A stretch of DNA of 64,000 nt from assembly GCA_039822045.1 (NCBI GenBank), contig JBCBMY010000017.1:40174-104173 (forward strand), given 5' to 3'. The notes beneath the pieces are model-generated. The model was not told the DNA's origin. It made no database searches and saw only the letters and a program-made list of their open reading frames with translations. This document shows, piece after piece, positions 25,201-33,835 of this stretch. The position numbers and the translations under genes were made by a program. How positions within the stretch are numbered: position 1 is the stretch's first letter; every line of letters starts with the position of its first letter. The DNA comes from HLUCCA09 sp039822045 (lineage in GTDB: Bacteria; Pseudomonadota; Alphaproteobacteria; Rhodobacterales; Rhodobacteraceae).

Positions 25201-26439
25201 ATGTCTGGCATTCTGGAGGGTATGCGCGTCGTCGAAAGCTCGGCCTTCGTCGCTGTTCCGCTCGCGGGCATGACGCTGGCGCAGATGGGCGCCGACGTGA
25301 TCCGCATCGACATGATCGGCGGCGGGCTCGACCACACCCGCTGGCCGGTCACGCGCGACGGGCAGAGCCTGTTTTGGGCGGGACTCAACAAAGGCAAGCG
25401 CTCGGTCGCGATCGACATGAAGTCACCCCGTGGGCGCGAGATCGCAACCGAGATCATTTGCGCGACGGGCGACGATGCCGGCCACTTTATCACCAACCTG
25501 CCTGTCAAAGGCTGGACCGACGATGCAACGCTACGGGCGCATCGCGCCGACCTGTGCATGGTGTCGCTGCGCGGTGATCGGCATGGGCGGCCCGCGGTCG
25601 ACTACACGGTGAACCCGGCGCTGGGCTTTCCGGACGTAACCGGGCCCGCGGGACGCACCGATCCGGTCGCTCACGTTCTGCCGGCCTGGGACTGCATCGC
25701 AGGCAACATGGTTGTGAGCGGCCTCCTCGCGGCCGAGCGCAAGCGGCTGCGCACCGGGATAGGGAGCCATGCCGACCTGACGCTCAAGGATGTGGGAGCG
25801 GCGATGCTCGGGCATCTCGGCATCATCGGCGAAGTCGCCGTGAACGGAACGCGGCGGCCAAAGTCGGGAAATGCCCTCTACGGAGCCTATGGCCAGGACT
25901 TCGTCTGCGCGGATGGGCAGCGGGTGATGGTGATTGGTTTGACCGCACGGCAGTGGAAGAACCTGATCAAGGCCACTGGCACGGCGGACGCAATCGCGTC
26001 GCTTGAGCGGCGGCTGGGCGTCAACCTCGCAACAGAAGGTGCGCGGTGGGAGGCCCGGGCCGAGATTACCGCGGTGCTTGCGCCGTGGTTCGCCAGCCGC
26101 CGGGTCGACGAGTTTGCGGCGGCCTTCGATGCCGGTGGGGTGACCTGGTCGGTCTTTCGGTCCTTCGCGCAGGCGCTCTCGGAAGACCCGGACCTTTCGA
26201 CCGACAACCCGATGTTCACAGACGTGATGCAGCCTGGGATCGGGCGCTACCTGTCGCCCGGATGCCCGCTGAAATTTTCCACTGAAGCACGCATCGATGC
26301 GCGTCCGGCGCCGGCACTCGGGGCCGATACCGAAGAGGTGCTGGCTGACGTCGCCGGTCTGTCTTCAGGACAGATCGGGCGGCTCTTGGATGACGGGGTC
26401 ATTGCCGCCGCCGCGCCGGCGACGCGCATGGCCTCCTGA
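25201..26439 (+). CDS. mct: mesaconyl-CoA C1-C4 CoA transferase-like family III CoA transferase
   Basis: 412 residues, family III CoA transferase/isomerase. Along its whole length it resembles what I know of Mct (2-methylfumaryl-CoA isomerase) of the 3-hydroxypropionate bi-cycle: AFVAVPLAGMTLAQMGADVI, GGGLDHTRWPVT, FWAGLNKGKRSVAIDM, VDYTVNPALGFP, HVLPAWDCIAGNM, and near the end STDNPMF and QPGIGRYLSPGCPLKF. Mct moves CoA within mesaconate from C1 to C4. It follows mtkB by 50 bases with a GGAGGAGAG ribosome site, so it belongs to the sgaA-mtkAB operon. Symbol by resemblance only; other family III transferases remain possible. Confidence 0.75.
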   Translation: MSGILEGMRVVESSAFVAVPLAGMTLAQMGADVIRIDMIGGGLDHTRWPVTRDGQSLFWAGLNKGKRSVAIDMKSPRGREIATEIICATGDDAGHFITNLPVKGWTDDATLRAHRADLCMVSLRGDRHGRPAVDYTVNPALGFPDVTGPAGRTDPVAHVLPAWDCIAGNMVVSGLLAAERKRLRTGIGSHADLTLKDVGAAMLGHLGIIGEVAVNGTRRPKSGNALYGAYGQDFVCADGQRVMVIGLTARQWKNLIKATGTADAIASLERRLGVNLATEGARWEARAEITAVLAPWFASRRVDEFAAAFDAGGVTWSVFRSFAQALSEDPDLSTDNPMFTDVMQPGIGRYLSPGCPLKFSTEARIDARPAPALGADTEEVLADVAGLSSGQIGRLLDDGVIAAAAPATRMAS

Positions 26440-26515
26440 TCCGGGTCGAGGCACCGGCATTCACTGTGCCCTTGCGCACCGGACGGCGGGTCCGGGCAAG
26501 GCGAAGCGCGTTGCT

Positions 26516-28957
26516 CTAGGCGCGTCGCTTGGGGTCGTCGAGGCCCAGAAGCGCGGCCATTGCCCCGGCATCCCCAGGACGGCCGATATGGTACCCCTGC
26601 AGCCCGGCACAGCCCATGCTGCAAAGAAGGCGGGCCTGGTCTTCGGTTTCCACGCCTTCGGCCATAACGGCAATGTCAAAGGCGGTTGCCATTTCCACTA
26701 TGGCGCGCACGAGCGTGCGGTCGCTGTCGGCCTCGGTCACATTGCGCACCAGGGCGGCATCGATCTTAACCCAATCCGGCTTCATCCGGGTGATGCCAAG
26801 GATCGAGGCGTGACCGGATCCGAAATCGTCGATCTCGATCCCGATGCCCATTTCGCGCAGGAGATCGCAGTTCCAGCGCACATGTTCTGACACGTCGTCA
26901 AGGAAGACCGACTCGAGCAACTCAAAGCTGATCGCGCCCGGAGTTATGCCGAGCGTGCTGACCGAGGCGGCAAGGTCGGGATCGAGGAGGCGCCGTGCGG
27001 AGACATTAACCGAGATCGGAGGCACGAAGACCCCAGCGGCGCACCAAGCGTCGCGATCCGCGAGAACGTTGCGCAGAACGTGGGCGTCGATCGCCGGCGT
27101 CAGTTTCATCTCGTCGGCAATTGGTAGAAAGAGACCGGGAGACAGGCTGCCCCGCTCTGGGTGTTGCCACCGGACGAGCGCCTCCATCCCGATCAACCGA
27201 CGATCCGAGGCAGCGACCTTGGGCATGTAGGCGACGGTGAGCTCTTCGGCTTCGAGCGCGCGCTCTAGCTCAAGCGCCAGAACCGAACGGTCGCGCAGCC
27301 GCCGCTCCATGTCTGCCGAAAAGAAGCGAACCCGCCCGCGCCCCTCGTTCTTGGCCAGGTACAGCGCCTGATCGGCGGCGCGGTCGAGATCCCCAGAGCG
27401 AAGAGCGGAGATGTCTGCCGCCGCCGCACCGATGCTCACCCCAAAGCGACACTCGCGGCCTTCGAACATCACCGGTTCGGCAAGAGCAGGCAGGGCCTGC
27501 TCGGCAAAGGCCGTGATCTCCTCTCGATCGGCGCCGGGCCGGATAACGACAAACTCATCACCACCGATCCTGGCGATGATGTCGGTGGGCTCACACAGCG
27601 AGCGCAGTCTGCGGGCAATCGCCAGGATTACGGCGTCCCCGGCGTCGTGGCCAAGTGTGTCGTTGACCAGCTTGAAGCGGTCGAGATCCATATGAGCGAT
27701 GGCGACCGTGCGTTCGCTAGGCTTGATCGAAGCAATGGCGTCCTCGAGACCGCGGCGATTGCGCAGGCCGCTGAGTTGATCGTGGATCGAGTGCCAGGCC
27801 AGTTCCTGGGATTGCAGGGCGAGCGCGTTGAACACCGACTGAAAGCGTTCAGCCAAGACCTGGGCCTCGCGAAACCCAGATCCCTCAAGCTCGATCAGTT
27901 TCACACCGTCCTGCTTCGACGTCACTGCTTCGGCCAGCCGCGACAGGTGACCGGCCAATCGCCGACCGAGCAGCCCAGCCACAGCACTGCCGAGGACAAG
28001 AAGTGTGAGCGACGCGGCGAGCAGGCCGAGCGACTTGCGGTTCGCATCGTAGAAGACATACGACCGGGGGACTGCGAGACGAACATCGAACCCGTTGCCG
28101 CCCGCCACAACGGCGCGGCGGGACACTTCGACAACTGGTGCCTCGGGCGCAACGGCCTCGGGTGCGTCGGGTGCGGGAGGCGGTTGAAGCGCGGGCTCCA
28201 TGTTTTCGGAGGTGAACACCATACGGCGCCCCGTCACCGACGTCAGTGTCAGGATTCCCGCTGGCGGAGCGCTGTATACGGCACCGTGCAACAAACGCTC
28301 AACGTCGACATCGAGAACGACAAAGCCCTGCGGCACCTGCTCTGCCGTCGGTACGGCATAGACAATTCTGAGGGTCGGTGTTTCTGCACCGTCTGCACCC
28401 GGTCTCGCCTCGATCTCTATCGGGGAGAACGTCCACTCTCCGCCGAAGAGCAGGGTGGACGCCATGATGTAGGCTTCGGTGTCGCGCGGCTGCAGGCCCG
28501 TCGGAATAATGGCCTGGGTGCCGGCCGATGTGCGGACGACGCGAACCAGTTCGCGATAGCGGCCCGACCGCTCAATCAGCCGCGCCCCAGTCAGATACGG
28601 GCGACGGGAGAGAAACTCGGCGAATGTCCGCTCGAGCCGGGTACGCGCGGCATCGGCCGGTGCAGTCTGTGGCGTGGAAGACGTCGACGACAGTGCGACA
28701 AGGGCATCCTGCACGTCCGGGGTGCCCGCCAGAAAGCCGGCATCCCGCATCACCCCTTCATTGGCGTCGATGACGCGCGCGGCATATGCCTCGGCTTCGC
28801 CCGAAAGCGAGCGGATCTCGGATTCGCGCAGGGCTGCGCGCAGGCCCGCATAGGCGATCCCAGACAGCGTAACGGCCACCGCCAGCATCGTGCCAAGAGT
28901 GACGACGAAGATCCGGTGCCGGAGATAAGGGGCCTTTTTGCTGACGTCTGCGGGCAT
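26516..28957 (-). CDS. membrane GGDEF-EAL protein (cyclic di-GMP turnover)
   Basis: About 813 residues. An N-terminal membrane helix (residues about 16-38) is followed by a roughly 270-residue periplasmic CHASE-like sensor, then a second helix (SLGLLAASLTLLVLGSAVAG). A linker leads to a GGDEF domain with intact GGDEF at 465-469 and an EAL domain with intact EAL at 592-594 (MEALVRW), plus DDFGSGHASI and the catalytic-lobe glutamate in MAEGVETEDQ. Both synthesis and hydrolysis of c-di-GMP are possible. Start at 28957 chosen; a longer ATG at 29008 adds 17 residues. Convergent with mct, divergent from the arsenic operon. Confidence 0.9.
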   Translation of the reverse strand: MPADVSKKAPYLRHRIFVVTLGTMLAVAVTLSGIAYAGLRAALRESEIRSLSGEAEAYAARVIDANEGVMRDAGFLAGTPDVQDALVALSSTSSTPQTAPADAARTRLERTFAEFLSRRPYLTGARLIERSGRYRELVRVVRTSAGTQAIIPTGLQPRDTEAYIMASTLLFGGEWTFSPIEIEARPGADGAETPTLRIVYAVPTAEQVPQGFVVLDVDVERLLHGAVYSAPPAGILTLTSVTGRRMVFTSENMEPALQPPPAPDAPEAVAPEAPVVEVSRRAVVAGGNGFDVRLAVPRSYVFYDANRKSLGLLAASLTLLVLGSAVAGLLGRRLAGHLSRLAEAVTSKQDGVKLIELEGSGFREAQVLAERFQSVFNALALQSQELAWHSIHDQLSGLRNRRGLEDAIASIKPSERTVAIAHMDLDRFKLVNDTLGHDAGDAVILAIARRLRSLCEPTDIIARIGGDEFVVIRPGADREEITAFAEQALPALAEPVMFEGRECRFGVSIGAAAADISALRSGDLDRAADQALYLAKNEGRGRVRFFSADMERRLRDRSVLALELERALEAEELTVAYMPKVAASDRRLIGMEALVRWQHPERGSLSPGLFLPIADEMKLTPAIDAHVLRNVLADRDAWCAAGVFVPPISVNVSARRLLDPDLAASVSTLGITPGAISFELLESVFLDDVSEHVRWNCDLLREMGIGIEIDDFGSGHASILGITRMKPDWVKIDAALVRNVTEADSDRTLVRAIVEMATAFDIAVMAEGVETEDQARLLCSMGCAGLQGYHIGRPGDAGAMAALLGLDDPKRRA

Positions 28958-29086
28958 CGCATTCTCTGATCTCGTCCAGCAGAGCCCTAGCCGCGCGCGA
29001 TTAAGCATCGCCTACTTCTGGCCGGGTCTGTCGGAGCAAGCTCAGAAAATTCGAACCAAACGGACAAGATCGGTTGTGCGAGTCCA

Positions 29087-29110
29087 ATATTTCGTATATT
29101 CATGAAATAT
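29087..29110. promoter_or_regulatory. putative ArsR operator overlapping the arsR start codon
   Basis: ATATTTC-N10-GAAATAT is a perfect inverted repeat whose right arm runs into the ATG at 29109. It lies within an A+T-rich patch that also holds a TATATT -10-like element (29095-29100). It is in the expected place for autorepression of the operon by its first gene product. Confidence 0.6.
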
Positions 29111-29954
29111 GGAAACGTTGGTCATCGAACAGCTCTCTACCCTGGGCCATCCGCAGCGGTTGGCTATCTTCCGGCTGCTCGTGCGTCGATTTCCTGACAG
29201 GGTGCCCGCTGGCGAAATCGGCGAGGCGCTCGGCCTGAAGGCAAGCACGCTTTCGGCCTATCTGGCGGCGCTGTCGCGCGCGGGTCTGGTGAACCACGTT
29301 CGAACGGGAACCTCGCTACGCTACGGCGTCGACATGGAGTCCGTTCGCTCGACCCTTGGATACCTGCTCCTCGATTGCTGCCGCGGACGCGCAGACCTTT
29401 GCGCGCCGTTTCTCGCCCCCTCCCCGAAAGGAGCCCAGACCATGGCGAACTCCCCCTACAACGTGCTCTTCATCTGCACCGGAAACTCTGCTCGATCGAT
29501 CTTTGCCGAAACGCTTCTGCGCGATGTCGGCGGCGACCGCTTCACGGCCCACTCTGCGGGCACGCGCCCCTATTCCGAGCTCAACCCGTTTGCGCTTGAG
29601 GTGTTGCGCGACAAGGGCCACGACATCGCGGGCCTTCGCGCAAAGAACGTTGACGAGTTTCGCGGCGCCGACGCGCCCCGGCTCGACTTCGTCTTTACGG
29701 TTTGTGATCGGGCCGCCAACGAGGAGTGTCCGGCATGGGAGGGTCAGCCCGTGACCGCCCACTGGGGTATGCCCGACCCGGTGAAGGCCGAGGGCACCGA
29801 TGCGCAGAAAAGTCTTGCGTTCCAAGAGGCCTACGGCGCTCTGCGCAACCGGATCCGCGCGTTCACGGCGCTGCCGTTTGAGGCGCTCGACCGGATCTCG
29901 CTGCAGAAGGCTGTCGACGACATCGCGCAATCCAGCGCCGGGGCCGACGCGTGA
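29109..29954 (+). CDS. ArsR repressor fused to low-molecular-weight arsenate reductase
   Basis: 281 residues in two domains. Residues 1-98 are an ArsR/SmtB winged helix (LGHPQRLAIFRLLVRR, KASTLSAYLAALSRAGLV) ending in C90, C91 and C98, a Cys-Cys...Cys set resembling the C-terminal arsenite site of Acidithiobacillus ArsR. Residues 117-275 are a low-molecular-weight phosphatase-type arsenate reductase with CTGNSARS (Cys123, Arg129) and the redox pair C199 and C207. An internal ATG at 29442 (residue 112) has AAAGGAG upstream, so a free reductase might also be made. The stop overlaps the next gene (GTGA). First gene of the arsenate operon. Confidence 0.9.
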   Translation: METLVIEQLSTLGHPQRLAIFRLLVRRFPDRVPAGEIGEALGLKASTLSAYLAALSRAGLVNHVRTGTSLRYGVDMESVRSTLGYLLLDCCRGRADLCAPFLAPSPKGAQTMANSPYNVLFICTGNSARSIFAETLLRDVGGDRFTAHSAGTRPYSELNPFALEVLRDKGHDIAGLRAKNVDEFRGADAPRLDFVFTVCDRAANEECPAWEGQPVTAHWGMPDPVKAEGTDAQKSLAFQEAYGALRNRIRAFTALPFEALDRISLQKAVDDIAQSSAGADA

Positions 29955-30949
29955 CGACCTATGCGCTGAACGGCCTTGGCCGGATTGGAAAGCTCGCCCT
30001 CCGCCCGCTGCTCGAGCGGGGGGTCGAGATCGCCTGGATCAATGACGCCGTGGGCGATCCCGAGATGCACGCGCACCTCCTGGAGTTCGACACGGTGCAC
30101 GGCCGGTGGGACGCGGCCTTTGGCCATGACGGCGAAAGCGTGCGTATCGACGGGCGGCGCCTGCCATTTGTCGGAACGCGCGACATTGCCGACCTGCCTC
30201 TCGATGGCGTCGACGTGGTGATCGACTGCACTGGCGTTTTCAAGTCGGAGGCCAAGATCGCGCCCTACTTCGAGGCGGGCGTAAAGAAAGTGGTCGTCTC
30301 GGCACCCGTGAAAGACGGGCCGACGGCCAACATCGTGCATGGCGTGAACAACAGCGCCTATGATCCGGCCCAGCACCGGATCGTCACGGCTGCGAGTTGC
30401 ACAACGAACTGCCTCGCACCCGTGGTGAAAGTGATCCACGAGGGCATCGGCATTCGACACGGATCGATCACGACGATCCACGACGTCACCAACACGCAGA
30501 CCATCGTCGATCGGCCGGCCAAGGATCTGCGCCGCGCCCGCTCGGCGCTCAACTCCCTGATCCCGACGACAACGGGTTCGGCCACGGCGATCACGCTGAT
30601 CTACCCCGAGCTGACGGGCCGGCTGAACGGGCATGCCGTGCGCGTGCCGCTTCTGAACGCCTCGCTGACCGACTGCGTGTTTGAGGTCGAGCGCGATACG
30701 ACGGTCGACGAGGTCAACGCGCTTTTTGCGGCCGCGGCCGACGGAGATTTGCGCGGCATCCTTGGCTATGAGACGCGCCCGCTCGTATCGACCGACTACA
30801 CCAACGACACCCGATCCTCGATCGTCGACGCGCCGTCGACCATGGTCGTGAACGGAACTCAGGTGAAGGTATACGCGTGGTACGACAACGAGATGGGCTA
30901 TGCGCACCGGCTGGTGGACGTCGCTCTGATGGTGGGCGCATCGCTCTAG
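29951..30949 (+). CDS. ArsJ-associated glyceraldehyde-3-phosphate dehydrogenase
   Basis: 332 residues, GAPDH with NAD-binding LNGLGRIGKLALRPLL and active-site ASCTTNC (Cys150), then NSLIPTTTGSATAI and WYDNEMGYAHRLVDV. In arsJ operons this GAPDH uses arsenate in place of phosphate, making 1-arseno-3-phosphoglycerate, which ArsJ exports. The alternative, the housekeeping glycolytic GAPDH, is less likely because of the position between the arsR-arsC fusion and arsJ. GTG start inside a GTGA overlap. Confidence 0.92.
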   Translation: MTTYALNGLGRIGKLALRPLLERGVEIAWINDAVGDPEMHAHLLEFDTVHGRWDAAFGHDGESVRIDGRRLPFVGTRDIADLPLDGVDVVIDCTGVFKSEAKIAPYFEAGVKKVVVSAPVKDGPTANIVHGVNNSAYDPAQHRIVTAASCTTNCLAPVVKVIHEGIGIRHGSITTIHDVTNTQTIVDRPAKDLRRARSALNSLIPTTTGSATAITLIYPELTGRLNGHAVRVPLLNASLTDCVFEVERDTTVDEVNALFAAAADGDLRGILGYETRPLVSTDYTNDTRSSIVDAPSTMVVNGTQVKVYAWYDNEMGYAHRLVDVALMVGASL

Positions 30950-30963
30950 GGGGAACGCGCGAG

Positions 30964-32247
30964 ATGACACAGACCGACACCGCCGCCCGGCCCGAGGGCC
31001 TGTCCGCCTACATTGCGGTGACCGCGGCCTATTGGGCCTTCATGCTGACCGACGGCGCCCTGCGCATGCTGGTGCTGTTGCACTTTCACACGTTGGGTTT
31101 CACACCGATTCAGCTGGCCTATCTCTTTGTGCTCTACGAGATCGCCGGGATGGTCACCAATCTCTGTGCGGGGTGGATTGCGGCACGGTTCGGCCTGACA
31201 TCGACGCTCTATGCCGGCCTCGGATTGCAGGTCGTTGCCCTGCTCGCCCTGTCGCAGCTCGACCCGAGTTGGGCGCTTGGCGTGTCTGTCGCCTATGTGA
31301 TGGTGGTCCAGGGCGCCTCGGGCGTGGCCAAGGATCTGGCCAAGATGTCCTCGAAATCGGCGGTGAAGCTGCTTGCACCCAAGGAGGGCGGGGGCCTTTT
31401 CCGCTGGGTGGCCGTGCTGACGGGCTCGAAGAACGCGGTGAAGGGCGTGGGCTTTTTGTTGGGCGCCGCACTGCTGGCGACCCTCGGCTTTGTCTGGTCG
31501 GTGCTGGCCATGGCGGCGGTTCTGGCGATCATCCTTGTCGCCGTGCTGATCGCGATGCCGCCGGGCCTGCCACGGGGCAAGAAGGGCGTGCCCTTCCGCG
31601 ACGTGTTCTCCGACAGCCCGAACGTGAACTGGCTGTCGGCGGCCCGTGTCTTTCTCTTTGGGGCACGCGACGTGTGGTTCGTGGTGGGGATCCCGATCTA
31701 CTTCTACGCCGTCCTGTCGGACGGGACGGTGGCGGGCAACCGCACCGCCTTCTTCACGATCGGTATCTTCATGGCCGTCTGGATCATCCTTTACGGCGCG
31801 ATACAGGCGTCGGCGCCCAAGCTCCTGCGCGCATCTGAGCGGACGGAGGGCGACCTGATCGGAGCGGCGCGGCGCTGGGCAGGTATGCTGGCCATCGTAC
31901 CGGCCACCCTCGCCGCACTCGCCATAGCCGCCGGAGAGCCGCAGCCCTGGCTGACGGCAACGCTGATCGTGGGCCTTCTGGTGTTCGGCGGGCTCTTCGC
32001 GGTGAACTCCTCGCTCCATTCCTACCTGATCCTTGCTTTCACAAAGGACGAGCGGGTGACGATGGATGTGGGGTTTTACTACATGGCCAATGCGGCCGGG
32101 CGATTGATCGGCACGGTCCTCTCAGGGCTAACCTTCCAGGTCGGCGGCCTCGGCCTCTGCCTTGGCACGGCAGCAATGTTGGTGGCGCTCAGCGCATTGG
32201 CGGCCGGGCGACTGTCGGCTGAGGCCGCGGCGTCGCCAGCAAGCTAA
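30964..32247 (+). CDS. arsJ: ArsJ organoarsenical efflux permease
   Basis: About 427 residues, major-facilitator-type membrane protein with some twelve hydrophobic segments. ArsJ traits include YWAFMLTDGALRMLVLLHFH near the N-terminus, GVAKDLAKMSSKSAVKLLAP and the late FYYMANAAGRLIGTVLSGL. Exports 1-arseno-3-phosphoglycerate, which breaks down outside to arsenate and 3-phosphoglycerate. Starts 14 bases after the GAPDH stop. A GCAAGCT/AGCTTGC hairpin spans the stop codon (32239-32258). Confidence 0.92.
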   Translation: MTQTDTAARPEGLSAYIAVTAAYWAFMLTDGALRMLVLLHFHTLGFTPIQLAYLFVLYEIAGMVTNLCAGWIAARFGLTSTLYAGLGLQVVALLALSQLDPSWALGVSVAYVMVVQGASGVAKDLAKMSSKSAVKLLAPKEGGGLFRWVAVLTGSKNAVKGVGFLLGAALLATLGFVWSVLAMAAVLAIILVAVLIAMPPGLPRGKKGVPFRDVFSDSPNVNWLSAARVFLFGARDVWFVVGIPIYFYAVLSDGTVAGNRTAFFTIGIFMAVWIILYGAIQASAPKLLRASERTEGDLIGAARRWAGMLAIVPATLAALAIAAGEPQPWLTATLIVGLLVFGGLFAVNSSLHSYLILAFTKDERVTMDVGFYYMANAAGRLIGTVLSGLTFQVGGLGLCLGTAAMLVALSALAAGRLSAEAAASPAS

Positions 32248-32309
32248 CCCCAGCTTGCCAAGCTCGGCGCGACGGTATTTCGTGGCGCTGAGCGACAGGA
32301 GGCGGCGCC

Positions 32310-32930
32310 ATGGCGATCGAGGCAGTTGTATTCGACATCGGCAACGTGCTGATCGAGTGGCGGCCCGAACGCTTCTATGACGCGCAGATCGGCAAGGCGC
32401 GCCGGCGCGCGCTGTTCGACAGCGTGCCCCTCACGGCGATGAACCTCGAGGTGGATCGCGGCGCGCCCATGGCGGAATCGGTGGCCGACCTCGCCGCCGC
32501 TCATCCCGATTGGGCCGACGAGATCAGGCTCTGGCACAGCCACTGGCTTGAGATGGCATCCCCTGCCATCCCCGGCTCGGTGAAGCTCCTGGAGGCCGTG
32601 AAAGAAACCGGTATCCCGGTCTATGCCCTTACGAATTTCGGCGCACAGACATTCGAAACGGCGCGCGCGGCCTATCCGTTTTTCGACACCTTCGACCGGG
32701 CGTTCGTGTCGGCCCATCTGGGCGTTCTGAAGCCCGAGCCCGAGATCTATGCGGTCGTCGAGCGAGAGACCGGGCACGCGCCGGAAACCCTTCTTTTCAC
32801 CGACGACAGCCCCAAGAATGTGGCCGGTGCCGAGGCGCGCGGCTGGCACGCGCACCTGTTCGATGGGCCGGACGGGTGGGCGGCACGCCTCGTGGCCGAC
32901 GGTGTCCTTCAGACCGCGCCGACCGCATGA
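32310..32930 (+). CDS. HAD-superfamily hydrolase
   Basis: 206 residues. Motif I FDIGNVLIEW has the nucleophile Asp and Asn in the second position, as in many haloacid-dehalogenase-like members. Motif II TNFG follows VYAL, motif III is the Lys in LKPEPEIY, and motif IV is FTDDSPKNV. The cap is a short helical insert. Likely a small phosphatase or dehalogenase, substrate unknown. Its stop overlaps the next start (ATGA). Confidence 0.85.
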   Translation: MAIEAVVFDIGNVLIEWRPERFYDAQIGKARRRALFDSVPLTAMNLEVDRGAPMAESVADLAAAHPDWADEIRLWHSHWLEMASPAIPGSVKLLEAVKETGIPVYALTNFGAQTFETARAAYPFFDTFDRAFVSAHLGVLKPEPEIYAVVERETGHAPETLLFTDDSPKNVAGAEARGWHAHLFDGPDGWAARLVADGVLQTAPTA

Positions 32931-33835
32931 CCGAGATCATCCCCTTCAGTGCCGAAGCACATCTGGACTGGATCGGTCTGACCGACGCGATTGCGGCGGG
33001 CCATCGGCTGCCGCCGGCCGAACCGGCGGATTCGTTTCTCTATCGCGGCGACGACACAATGCTCTCGCGGGCGGCCTGGATCGACGGGATGGGGATCGCC
33101 GTGAAAACCGGGACGATCTTTCCCGGCAATGCCAAACGCGATCTGCCCACCATCAATGGCGGGGTTTGCCTTTATGGAGACAGCGACGGGATCCTGGAGG
33201 CCGTGCTCGATTTTCGGCTGGTGACCAAGTGGAAAACGGCGGCCGACAGCCTTCTGGCCGCACGACGCCTCGCGCCGCCAGAGACACGCAGCATTCTGAT
33301 CTGCGGCGCGGGCACGGTCGCCGCGTCGCTCGTCTCGGCCTATCGCGCGGCCTTCCCCGACGCGCGGATCGCCATTTGGAACCGGACGCCTGAGCGCGCC
33401 GAAGCGCTCGCCCGAGAGACCGGTGCCATCTTCACCGCGGATTTGCCCGGCGCGGTGCGCGCGGCCGACATCGTCTCGACCGCGACGATGTCGCGCGACC
33501 CGGTTCTCAAGGGCGAGTGGCTACGCGCCGGCCAGCATATCGACCTGATCGGCGCCTACCGGCCCGACATGCGCGAGGCAGACGACACGGCGCTGACCCG
33601 GGCGCGTCTCTTCGTCGACAACCGGGCAACCGTGCTCGACCATATCGGCGAGTTTCGCGACCCGATCGGGCGCGGCGTGATTTCGCCCGACGATCTGGTC
33701 GCCGACTTCTATGACCTTGCCGCGTTCACCCGCGCGCCCGAGGACCTCACGCTCTTCAAGAACGGGGGCGGGGCGCATCTCGACTTGATGACCAGCCGCT
33801 ATATCCTGGAGCGCTGGCAAGGGGCGCAGGGGTGA
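32927..33835 (+). CDS. ornithine cyclodeaminase / mu-crystallin family protein
   Basis: 302 residues. The family body contains LSRAAWIDGMGIAVKTGTIFP, LTKWKTAADS-type VTKWKTAADSLLAARRL, the dinucleotide motif ICGAGTVAASLV and STATMSRDPVLKG with HIDLIGAY. Members deaminate ornithine to proline or reduce cyclic imines with NAD(P)H; the activity here cannot be fixed. Middle gene of three joined by overlaps (HAD, this, alpha/beta hydrolase). Confidence 0.85.
   Translation: MTEIIPFSAEAHLDWIGLTDAIAAGHRLPPAEPADSFLYRGDDTMLSRAAWIDGMGIAVKTGTIFPGNAKRDLPTINGGVCLYGDSDGILEAVLDFRLVTKWKTAADSLLAARRLAPPETRSILICGAGTVAASLVSAYRAAFPDARIAIWNRTPERAEALARETGAIFTADLPGAVRAADIVSTATMSRDPVLKGEWLRAGQHIDLIGAYRPDMREADDTALTRARLFVDNRATVLDHIGEFRDPIGRGVISPDDLVADFYDLAAFTRAPEDLTLFKNGGGAHLDLMTSRYILERWQGAQG

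Noticed and set aside
32239..32258. GCAAGCT/AGCTTGC hairpin spanning the arsJ stop codon as a terminator
   Set aside because: No T-run follows and the downstream gene is only 50 bases away; a functional terminator is not supported.
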